A stretch of DNA of 9,133 nucleotides, taken from Candidatus Freyrarchaeum guaymasense (lineage in GTDB: Archaea > Asgardarchaeota > Jordarchaeia > Jordarchaeales > Freyrarchaeaceae). This document shows positions 1-4,724 of this stretch, piece after piece. Under the pieces are notes generated by a model. That model saw only the letters and a program-made list of their open reading frames with translations, ran no database searches and was not told where the DNA came from. Each line of letters starts with the position of its first letter. Positions within the stretch are counted from its first letter, which is position 1. Position numbers and translations under genes: made by a program. The stretch covers positions 1 to 9,133 of the forward strand of contig JAUQZD010000072.1 in assembly GCA_030587405.1 (NCBI GenBank). The letters run 5' to 3'.

Positions 1-286
1 AGGAAATGGCGACATATGGAAACACACAAAAGAAAGCTACGTACACCCTCAACCCCCACCAATAGAAGGAAAATGGGTGACCGTCAAAGCAGAACCATGG
101 GGAGCAGGATACAGGGCAAGAATACCGGCCAGAAAACCATTCTACACGGTAATACATCCCGGATCAACAATACTAAAAACAACAAAAAAACAACAGTTAA
201 AAGACGCTTTTAAAGACCCACAAACACTAATAAAAACAGCAATAGCCACACAGCTAGGATACGCAACAATAATACCAATACCCTGA
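1..286 (+). CDS. 3' end of an unrecognised protein (5' end outside window)
   Basis: The frame starting at base 2 is open from the window edge to TGA at 284-286, giving about 94 residues, so this is probably the C-terminal part of a longer gene. A GTG at 77 could start a 69-residue product, but the codons before it read just as well (GNGDIWKHTKESY then a Pro-rich PQPPP stretch). The visible part has mixed hydrophobic and charged residues, with EGKWVTVKAEPWGAGYRARI and a C-terminal IATQLGYATIIPIP. I see no catalytic motif, signal peptide or membrane span and do not recognise the family. Codons end mostly in A (AAA, ACA, ATA, CCA), unlike the G+C-rich genes further right, which hints at a transferred or viral origin. 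Another frame (16-213) overlaps it, but its Thr/Asn/Lys-rich product looks like a by-product of base composition. Confidence 0.5.
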   Translation, partial: GNGDIWKHTKESYVHPQPPPIEGKWVTVKAEPWGAGYRARIPARKPFYTVIHPGSTILKTTKKQQLKDAFKDPQTLIKTAIATQLGYATIIPIP

Positions 287-426
287 CACCATCAATAAAC
301 AAAGAACCCACAACAGCCAACAAAACCAAACACGCCAACAACTACCCTACAAACCCAACTCAAAAACCAACCAAACACAAAATCAATAACCCACCAACAC
401 GACCCAAAACCCAAAAACACAACTAA
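287..426. other. A/C-rich, almost G-free tract
   Basis: By direct count these 140 bases contain about four G and eight T on the plus strand; the rest is A or C. The minus strand is correspondingly G+T. No frame here has a start codon and a natural composition: the open one would be a Thr/Asn/Pro/Lys-rich string that simply mirrors the bases. It may be a low-complexity spacer of a mobile or viral segment, or the remains of a repeat-rich gene end. I see no gene in it. Confidence 0.7.
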
Positions 427-680
427 GCCACCCCACCACGCACCTGTACAATTCGCGCAGTTAAAAGACGAAAAAACAAAAAAGAACCACCAAACAATCC
501 AAAAACAAAAAACATTAAAGAATAAAGAAAAACAAAAGTAAACCCTATCACACCCTCATTTACTGCGGAAACAGCAATCAGATGTAATATTTTCGAGGTT
601 CGGCGAAAAACGAAAACAGGAAAAGAAAAGGAGAGAAAAAAGGTCTTAAAAGGAAAACAAGCAAAACAACCCATAACCAA
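423..680 (-). CDS. Possible small Phe-rich membrane protein (weak)
   Basis: The minus strand is open for 85 codons from a TTG (678-680), or 83 from an ATG two codons in (672-674). The product has two hydrophobic stretches, roughly residues 6-25 (FACFPFKTFFLSFSFPVFVF) and 45-70 (GVIGFTFVFLYSLMFFVFGL), joined by a short polar loop, and ends RLLTARIVQVRGGVA. An AT-rich box (minus-strand ATTTAAAAAG, 716-725) lies about 35-45 bases before the start, suitable for an archaeal promoter. Against it, the plus strand is A-rich well beyond this frame, and an A-rich strand automatically yields Phe-rich open frames on the other side. No family recognised; it may be a chance frame. Confidence 0.25.
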   Translation of the reverse strand: MVMGCFACFPFKTFFLSFSFPVFVFRRTSKILHLIAVSAVNEGVIGFTFVFLYSLMFFVFGLFGGSFLFFRLLTARIVQVRGGVA

Positions 681-715
681 GCACCGATCAAACGCTTTAG
701 CAAAATAAAATTAAG

Positions 716-745
716 CTTTTTAAATGTAGATTTTCGATTATAAAG
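716..745. promoter_or_regulatory. AT-rich TATA-like boxes in the left block
   Basis: Two TATA-like elements stand close together: CTTTTTAAAT (716-725, readable on either strand) and GATTATAAAG (736-745, plus strand). On the plus strand no credible start codon with a following frame appears within the next 60 bases. On the minus strand 716-725 is suitably placed for the weak membrane-protein frame ending at 423. Real promoter activity is uncertain in such AT-rich sequence. Confidence 0.3.
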
Positions 746-824
746 AGAAGAAGGGCCTTTACGTGCTTTGTTGAGGGGCAACTGCTTTAAACATCATCTT
801 TAACGGACAATCAGCGTTTTACGG

Positions 825-843
825 ATCTCTCTTAAGGAGAGAT
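825..843. repeat. Perfect 7-bp inverted repeat
   Basis: ATCTCTC (825-831) and GAGAGAT (837-843) can pair around a five-base TTAAG loop. It lies near the edge between the AT-rich left block and the G+C-richer sequence. No T run follows, so it is not an obvious terminator. It could be an operator, part of an element end, or chance. Confidence 0.35.
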
Positions 844-1168
844 GCGCCCTCACCACCTCTACTATATTAACTTTACTGGAACACTATTTCGGTTTAGGTA
901 GAATTTATTCGGACAAAAATGTTGAAGAGATGCTGAGTGTCTTCGACGGGATTAAAGCGTTTTTCGTGTGCCTCGGGGAAGAGCTTAAGGAGTTGTGGAA
1001 GCGTTCTGGATGCCACTCCTCTCCCGGGTTTTTAGCGTTCTCCATGATTCTTCTCTAGGGTTCCGCTGCTTCGCCCTCGGCGGCTTCGATGATTCGGTTG
1101 CCTTCACCTGCCCTGCTCCTGACCGCTCTGCTTCCAGTGGTGGGAGGAGTGGGTTACTCCTCCATCTG

Positions 1169-1192
1169 GATCAACGCTACGATCAACGCTAT
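1169..1192. repeat. Two-copy 12-bp tandem repeat
   Basis: GATCAACGCTAC (1169-1180) is followed directly by GATCAACGCTAT (1181-1192), differing only in the last base. It falls at the C-terminal end of the candidate plus-strand remnant, where it encodes INATINAM. It is a simple slippage-type duplication with no visible role. Confidence 0.6.
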
Positions 1193-1607
1193 GATCTCTG
1201 ACTACTAGCAGCAGCGAGAATAATAGGAGTTCTCAAGCCGCCGGTCGGTATGACGATCGGCACCCAGAGGGCTTCGCTAACCTCCTTGAAGTCGATGACG
1301 AGTCTAACCTCGCCGCTGTCATACACTATAACCCTGTTGCTTGAGCCATCCGAGTTGTCGAAGACGACGTAGCGGGTTACCATTTCCAACTCGGGCGGCT
1401 TCCCCCGGGTTTCTGCGTTTTGAGCGCTACGGTGGCGGTTGCAACATCCCGCAGCAACGGTTTTCGCGTCGACGCTTGAAGCCCCTGTCTCAACGCCCTC
1501 CCATCCTCCACCTCCAGCCGATGGATCACTCCAAAAGAGCCGGTGGACGTCTCCTCAACACTTGACGCCGCGTGAAGTCCCCGTCCGAACTCCCTTAACG
1601 TCTCATC
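1189..1607 (-). pseudogene. Frame-shifted remnant of an unrecognised protein gene
   Basis: Two overlapping minus-strand frames give one plausible protein when joined. The upstream frame is open from 1607 to a TAA at 1377-1379 and reads LREFGRGLHAASSVEETS, FGVIHRLEVEDGRALRQGL and LLRDVATATVALKTQKPGG. The downstream frame carries on as MVTRYVVFDNSDGSSNRVIV, GEVRLVIDFKEVSEALW and IVIPTGGLRTPIILAAASS, to a stop at 1189-1191. The switch falls near 1390-1410, implying one small indel. There is no clean start codon with a ribosome site. The product looks beta-strand rich with a hydrophobic C-terminal part; no family recognised. It lies just downstream of the alpha/beta hydrolase on the same strand, so it may once have been co-transcribed. 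Confidence 0.35.
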
Positions 1608-1678
1608 TCAGTCTAGGAAACCTCCAGGATGCCGGGACTGCTGCCTCCGATGCGGCCGCAGCCCCCGACCTAACCCGG

Positions 1679-2467
1679 CTACATGTGTCTCTTGGTGAAC
1701 TCCTCTATTTTCTGGTAGTATTTTTCTCCTGCGACCATCCACAGGTTGTTGTGGTCTGCTCCTGGGATTATGAATAGTTCCTTTTCCTCTGCCCCGGAGT
1801 TTTCGTAGAGTTCTAGTGCCTCGCTGACAGGTATAAGGGTGTCGTTCTCGGCGTGGATGATCAGGGTCGGCGTCTTAACCTTTCTTATCTTCGCCTTGTT
1901 TGACGCCTCCTCAAGCCTCCTCCTCAGGTCCTCTCTAACCCTTACTCCGAAGAGGTCTAGGAGTAGGGTGAAGGTGTTGGCGACGCCGCTCTCAACTATT
2001 AACCCTTTAATCTCGTCCTGGTAGTGGTATGCCAGCTCGATTGCTGGGACGCTTCCAAGCGACCTCCCCATGATGAAAAGGCTTCCCTCCCCCTCACTTG
2101 CAGCCACCTCCTTGAACTTTTCGAAGACTGGGTGGGCGTCGCGGAGAAGGCTGGTTATCGTCGGCACCCCTCCGCTCACACCATACCCCCTATAGTCCGC
2201 CACGAAGAGGTTGATCCCCCTGCCAGTGAAGAACGGTGAAACGTGGTCATAGTCTCCAGCCGTTTCGCCGTTTCCATGGAAGTACAGGATGGAGGGGCCA
2301 CTCCTCCCGCAAGGGTAAAACCTGCATCCAACCCTAACACCTTCCCCCACGTCAACCATAACGGTTAGCCCACCGCCAGCCCCGAAATCCCTTCGAGGGT
2401 AAAAAATGAACCTCAAAACCTCGGGCCGGTCAAGGAACGACAAGTCATAATCATGCAAACCAATCAC
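1679..2467 (-). CDS. Alpha/beta hydrolase, BEM46/ABHD13-like serine hydrolase
   Basis: A 262-residue alpha/beta-hydrolase-fold enzyme, probably a cytoplasmic esterase or thioesterase/acyl hydrolase of unknown substrate. Visible family features in order: the HGNGE oxyanion-hole motif at residues 64-68; DYRGYGVSGG at 91-100; the nucleophile elbow GRSLG at 134-138, with Ser136 catalytic; END with Asp209 as the acid; and GADHN with His239. Thus the full triad and oxyanion signature are present and the length is normal. There is no signal peptide or membrane span. The call starts at GTG (2465-2467); a TTG three codons in (2456-2458), preceded by GGGGTGAT, is an alternative. A gap of 97 bases separates it from the F420 enzyme upstream on the same strand, and an AT-rich box near 2513-2523 could give it its own promoter. 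Family is sure; substrate is not known. Confidence 0.93.
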   Translation of the reverse strand: MIGLHDYDLSFLDRPEVLRFIFYPRRDFGAGGGLTVMVDVGEGVRVGCRFYPCGRSGPSILYFHGNGETAGDYDHVSPFFTGRGINLFVADYRGYGVSGGVPTITSLLRDAHPVFEKFKEVAASEGEGSLFIMGRSLGSVPAIELAYHYQDEIKGLIVESGVANTFTLLLDLFGVRVREDLRRRLEEASNKAKIRKVKTPTLIIHAENDTLIPVSEALELYENSGAEEKELFIIPGADHNNLWMVAGEKYYQKIEEFTKRHM

Positions 2468-2512
2468 CCCCTGCGACGAAACCTAGTTTCACCCTCACGA
2501 CCATTTCATGTA

Positions 2513-2523
2513 GAGATTTATGC
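2513..2523 (-). promoter_or_regulatory. Likely TATA box for the alpha/beta hydrolase gene
   Basis: On the minus strand GCATAAATCTC lies about 46 bases before the GTG start at 2467, which would put transcription start near 2490 and leave a short leader. Position and AT content fit an archaeal TATA box in otherwise G+C-rich sequence. Confidence 0.45.
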
Positions 2524-2564
2524 CCATTTACGGCTGCCTTCGGCCGAGCACCCCGGAGGAGAAG

Positions 2565-3560
2565 TCATTTGTGTTCCTCCTTCAGGTAGGCGATGTGCTG
2601 CTTGAACATCCTTGCGAACTCTACTTGGTCTGGTGATGACGAGTGGACTTCTATCCGGGTGAAGCCCAGCTTAATGTACTCCTCTATCTTCGGCAGACAG
2701 TCCTCGACGTCCGTGCAGACAACCCACCTCTCGGTTATGGCTTCTAAGGGTAGCTCCTCCCCTTTCCGCTGGATTACCCTCGGGTCGCAGATATTCCCCG
2801 TGAAAGCCTCCCTTATCAGGGTTCCCCTCCACCTCCCAATCCTCCTCAGGGCTGCATCATAGTCCACATCGTAAGACACGAGGAACTCAACGCCCCTGTC
2901 AACCTCCTCCGGAATCCTGCCGGAAGCCCTCACACCGTCCTCGAACGATGAAAGCACGGCTCTCAACCTCCCCCTTGGAAGGGGGAAGGTGTAGAGGCCG
3001 TCACCTATCTCCCCTGCAACCCTCGCCATCTTGGGCCCGCTTGCAGCCACGTGAATCCTAGGAGGCGGATCAGGCCTAGTGTACAGCTTAGCGTTCAAGA
3101 GCCTGAAAAACCTCCCGTTAAAACTTACGAAATCCCCCTTCCAAAGCATCCTTATAACCTGCACGGCCTCCCTCAAAATTTCAACCCTTTCACGGTATGG
3201 GGGCCAGTTTAGGCCGAGGGGGATCTCGTTCATGGCTTCACCCGTCCCCACGCTTAGAAACGCTCTGCCGCCTGATATGCGGTGAAGGGTTGCGAAGGAC
3301 TGGGCGACTATCCCCGGGTGGTACCTTGAGAAGGGGGACGTGACGCCTGTCCCAAGCTTAACCCTTCTCGTTACGGACGCTGCAGCGGCCAGCAGGATCC
3401 ACGCCTGCGAGGACTGGGCCCCCGTATGGAACCAGGGGTGAAAGTGGTCACTGGCCGTCACGAAGTCAAACCCTGCATCCTCGGCAGCCCTGACCTGTTT
3501 CAGCAGCTCCTCGGGAGGGTACTCCTCGGTTACAGCTCGAAAACCGATCTCCAACCTCAC
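2565..3560 (-). CDS. F420-dependent LLM-class oxidoreductase, glucose-6-phosphate dehydrogenase-like
   Basis: A 331-residue TIM-barrel enzyme of the bacterial luciferase-like superfamily, in the coenzyme F420-dependent branch containing mycobacterial Fgd1 and F420 alcohol dehydrogenase. Such enzymes oxidise a sugar phosphate or alcohol and pass a hydride to F420. What can be seen: the N-terminal barrel start GFDFVTASDHFHPWFHTG (residues 30-47), with His39 and Trp43 matching the Fgd1 active-site His40 and Trp44; GTGEAMNE at 105-112, with Glu108 matching catalytic Glu109; and RPDPPPRIHVAASGPKMARV in the second half of the barrel. Length is typical. It starts at GTG (3558-3560); no strong ribosome site is seen. 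The actual substrate cannot be read from sequence: archaeal members often lack proven glucose-6-phosphate activity. It implies the organism makes F420. No F420 biosynthesis gene or F420-reductase partner is in view. Confidence 0.94.
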   Translation of the reverse strand: MRLEIGFRAVTEEYPPEELLKQVRAAEDAGFDFVTASDHFHPWFHTGAQSSQAWILLAAAASVTRRVKLGTGVTSPFSRYHPGIVAQSFATLHRISGGRAFLSVGTGEAMNEIPLGLNWPPYRERVEILREAVQVIRMLWKGDFVSFNGRFFRLLNAKLYTRPDPPPRIHVAASGPKMARVAGEIGDGLYTFPLPRGRLRAVLSSFEDGVRASGRIPEEVDRGVEFLVSYDVDYDAALRRIGRWRGTLIREAFTGNICDPRVIQRKGEELPLEAITERWVVCTDVEDCLPKIEEYIKLGFTRIEVHSSSPDQVEFARMFKQHIAYLKEEHK

Positions 3561-3617
3561 CTATCAGCCCCCCAGCTCGCAGGCAGCCGTTTAACATAAG
3601 TATCTTAACAGGAGACG

Positions 3618-3628
3618 CTTAAAAAGTT
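3618..3628 (-). promoter_or_regulatory. Likely TATA box for the F420-dependent enzyme
   Basis: On the minus strand AACTTTTTAAG lies about 60 bases before the GTG at 3560, predicting transcription start near 3597 and a leader of about 35 bases. A second AT-rich box nearer the gene (around 3593-3604) would give a nearly leaderless message, so the exact box is undecided. Confidence 0.45.
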
Positions 3629-3644
3629 AAAGTGGCTATAAAGC

Positions 3645-3658
3645 CTTCCGTTCGGAAG
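3645..3658. repeat. Tight hairpin beside the F420-enzyme promoter
   Basis: CTTCCG (3645-3650) and CGGAAG (3653-3658) form a perfect 6-bp inverted repeat with only TT between. A GGCT/AGCC pair around ATAA lies immediately to its left (3634-3645). It sits about 20 bases upstream of the proposed TATA box on the minus strand and downstream of the vapC remnant. It could be a regulator site for the F420-enzyme gene or a transcript-end hairpin. Confidence 0.4.
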
Positions 3659-3763
3659 CTGGAAACTATGTGGGTTTAAAGGATGACATGCTTAGAAGGA
3701 CGCCCCCGGCAAGTCATCGACGAAGAAGCTGGAGATGGAATATCTCCGGGTGCACTGCCTATC

Positions 3764-4226
3764 CTAGATGATGGAGTAAGGGAAGCACTTCAGCCGGTCT
3801 GCCCTCCCTTCTTCATTCCTTCGTTTCCCTCGTTTCAACGCTTCAAGCCACTTAGCTACCTGAACAGTTGCATCCACGTACCTCCCGGCTGCATCAAACC
3901 GCTCTACGTCCGCCGTGCGGAGCTCGCCTCTAAGTGCTCCGCGATGGCTATGTAGAGGCGTCGTAAACGGTGATTTTCTCGTTAAGGGCTACGTCCAAGG
4001 ATCGGCTAGTGATCCTCACCCTGAAAAAGCGTGGTTCCTTGTTGATGTATTTTAGTGCTTCAACCCTCTCCCTGTCCCTCCGTCCAGTACTCCCCGGATA
4101 ACCGCTTTCCAGATCGCGTTCAGGGACTCAATTAACGCGTGGTTGAGGGCTGCAGTCGGCGGCCGCCTCAACCCCCCAGCCCTCCTGCACGAGGGCCGTG
4201 ACGAGGGCAATCGCATCAACCACCAT
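3764..4226 (-). pseudogene. vapC: Decayed VapC toxin (PIN-domain ribonuclease)
   Basis: VapC toxins are PIN-domain endoribonucleases that cut RNA and are held in check by VapB. No single frame is open, but minus-strand frames join into a PIN protein in the right order. ATG (4224-4226) gives MVVDAIALVTALVQEGWG; another frame gives LNHALIESLNAIWKAVIRG; a third gives RDRERVEALKYINKEPRFF and LDVALNEKITVYDA; a fourth LYIAIAEHLEA; the last ELRTADVERFDAAGRYV and VQVAKWLEALKRGKR to TAG (3764-3766). All four conserved acids survive: Asp in VVDA (4215-4217), Glu in ALIESLN (4127-4129), Asp in VYDA (3960-3962) and Asp in TAD (3908-3910). Two shifts need only one missing base each (after VYDA; between HLEA and ELRTAD), and a short deletion seems likely after the N-terminus. 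No functional toxin should be made. The order matches archaeal VapC closely, so I am fairly sure of family. Confidence 0.8.
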
Positions 4227-4237
4227 TACGATCCCCC

Positions 4238-4424
4238 TCACAGCCATCGCCGGAAACCCCTCCTCAACCCCCCATGTTTCAGGGCTCTCATCATTTCTCT
4301 TTCCCTCTCCCTCCTCCTCGACACGCTGAGCAATGAACATCCTTATCTCTTATCTCCTCGCTCCAGTCCACGTTCACCTCCTCCTCTTCCTTAAACCCTC
4401 TGAAACCCTAGTAACGATGACCAC
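4238..4424 (-). pseudogene. vapB: Decayed VapB antitoxin
   Basis: Just upstream of vapC, joined minus-strand frames give a VapB-like antitoxin: GTG (4422-4424) reads VVIVTRVSEGL, a shift leads to FKEEEEVNVDWSEEIR, a further shift to MFIAQRVEEE, and a last one to ERERE, MMRALKHGGLRRGFRRWL and TGA at 4238-4240. The core VNVDWSEEIR then MFIAQRVEEE is the archaeal VapB signature (compare the common pattern VNWSEEIRRFIEERVEEE). The second shift is fully explained by a 7-bp tandem duplication at 4342-4355; the third lies in a G-rich purine run and needs one base. The stop is 11 bases before the vapC ATG, with a GGGGG run between, as in an intact vapBC operon. VapB normally binds VapC and represses its own promoter; here neither product should be made. 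Confidence 0.72.
4342..4355. repeat. 7-bp tandem duplication that breaks vapB
   Basis: CTTATCT is present twice in direct succession (4342-4348 and 4349-4355). Removing one copy restores an open minus-strand frame through the most conserved part of VapB, joining WSEEI to RMFIAQRVEEE. This points to replication slippage as the cause of the frame shift. Confidence 0.75.
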
Positions 4425-4453
4425 GCCTACAACCAAGAATACAGCAACATAAC

Positions 4454-4463
4454 ACCTTAAACA
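4454..4463 (-). promoter_or_regulatory. Relict TATA box of the vapBC module
   Basis: On the minus strand GTTTAAGGTG lies about 30-40 bases before the GTG start of the vapB remnant, so transcription would begin close to the start codon. A weakly supported promoter, listed because the spacing fits archaeal leaderless genes. Confidence 0.3.
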
Positions 4464-4527
4464 TTACGAAGCCCGACTGAAATCAAAGAAACCACGATGG
4501 CAACCTAATCCCTAGCTGTTGTACTGG

Positions 4528-4668
4528 TTACACTACCTTCTCTTCCATGCCGAGCTTGCTGACAGGCTGATACGCCCTCTTAACCCTCCCTATACCAGAT
4601 AAAACTACCCGCAGTGCCTTCAAATAGTAATTAGGGAGGTGAGCCGTAATGCTTATAAGTAAAAGCAT
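4528..4668 (-). CDS. Tiny ribbon-helix-helix-like frame, probably truncated
   Basis: ATG (4666-4668) opens a 46-codon minus-strand frame ending TAA (4528-4530). The first half, ISITAHLPNYYLKAL followed by RVVLSGIG, resembles the N-terminus of short archaeal CopG/RHH antitoxins or regulators (a beta strand ending in LP, then a helix with LKAL). The second half, RVKRAYQPVSKLGMEEKVV, does not match the second RHH helix with its usual SRSEAIR motif, so the gene could be truncated or frame-shifted, or the likeness could be chance. The ATG lies in one arm of the inverted repeat at 4648-4669, which also holds the esterase TATA box, so the two genes would be divergently transcribed. RHH proteins commonly bind inverted repeats in their own promoters, but a link here is inference. 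Confidence 0.3.
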   Translation of the reverse strand: MLLLISITAHLPNYYLKALRVVLSGIGRVKRAYQPVSKLGMEEKVV

Positions 4669-4672
4669 TTAG
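4634..4672 (+). other. Perfect ribosome site with a 7-codon frame upstream of the esterase
   Basis: GGGAGGTGA (4634-4642) contains GGAGGTGA, an exact complement to the usual archaeal 16S rRNA 3' end. Six bases later ATG (4649-4651) opens a seven-codon frame, MLISKSI, ending TAG at 4670-4672. It overlaps the proposed esterase TATA box, so it would be transcribed only from a promoter further upstream, possibly the AT-rich stretch near 4600-4608. It may be a leader peptide, a start left from a lost gene, or chance created by the inverted repeat. Confidence 0.3.
4648..4669. promoter_or_regulatory. Inverted repeat around the esterase TATA box
   Basis: AATGCTT (4648-4654) and AAGCATT (4663-4669) form a perfect 7-bp inverted repeat with an eight-base loop ATAAGTAA. 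The likely esterase TATA box CTTATAAGT (4652-4660) lies within it, about 70 bases before the esterase start, so transcription would begin near 4683. A protein binding the repeat would mask the TATA box, making this a candidate operator. Confidence 0.5.
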
Positions 4673-4724
4673 ACTCTAGGGAAAAGGCGAGGAAGGGAGA
4701 AAGGCTGAAAGGTTGGGAGGAGGC

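Larger units (their letters stand above)
804..1208 (+). pseudogene. Possible remnant of a membrane protein gene
   Basis: Plus-strand frame 3 runs from 804 to 1208 with a single stop (TAG, 1056-1058) and has no start codon until ATG at 930. Before the stop it reads like real protein: TILTLLEHYFGLGRIYSDKN, then VEEMLSVFDGIKAFF and LGEELKELWKR. After the stop an Ala/Ser/Pro-rich piece leads into a likely membrane segment, SPALLLTALLPVVGGVGYSS, and ends WINATINAMISDY before TAG (1206-1208). The missing start and internal stop suggest decay, but this is a judgement on amino-acid composition only. I do not recognise a family. The minus strand over 1189-1208 is part of another candidate remnant, so the two may overlap tail to tail or one may be spurious. 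Confidence 0.27.

Noticed and set aside
345..412. GGG tracts on the minus strand suggesting a G-quadruplex or telomere-like repeat
   Set aside because: The tracts are unevenly spaced, one gap being over 30 bases, and there is no regular repeat unit.
194..470. CRISPR array suggested by a repeated 13-mer
   Set aside because: Only two copies, 264 bases apart, no regular spacers and no cas genes.
1439..1777. 112-codon plus-strand frame overlapping the hydrolase 3' end
   Set aside because: Runs into the hydrolase coding sequence on the other strand; Pro/Ser/His-rich shadow composition.
1679..3560. Hydrolase and F420 enzyme as one tight operon
   Set aside because: The 97-base gap with its own TATA-like box favours separate promoters; read-through remains possible.
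3683..3955. 90-codon plus-strand frame in the apparently empty gap
   Set aside because: It is antisense to the vapC remnant, which explains its openness and has far better motif support.
3764..4424. Sequencing or assembly error as the sole cause of the vapBC frame shifts
   Set aside because: Four long neighbouring genes are entirely free of frame shifts, and one break is a 7-bp tandem duplication, not a homopolymer slip. Reads would still be needed to exclude it fully.
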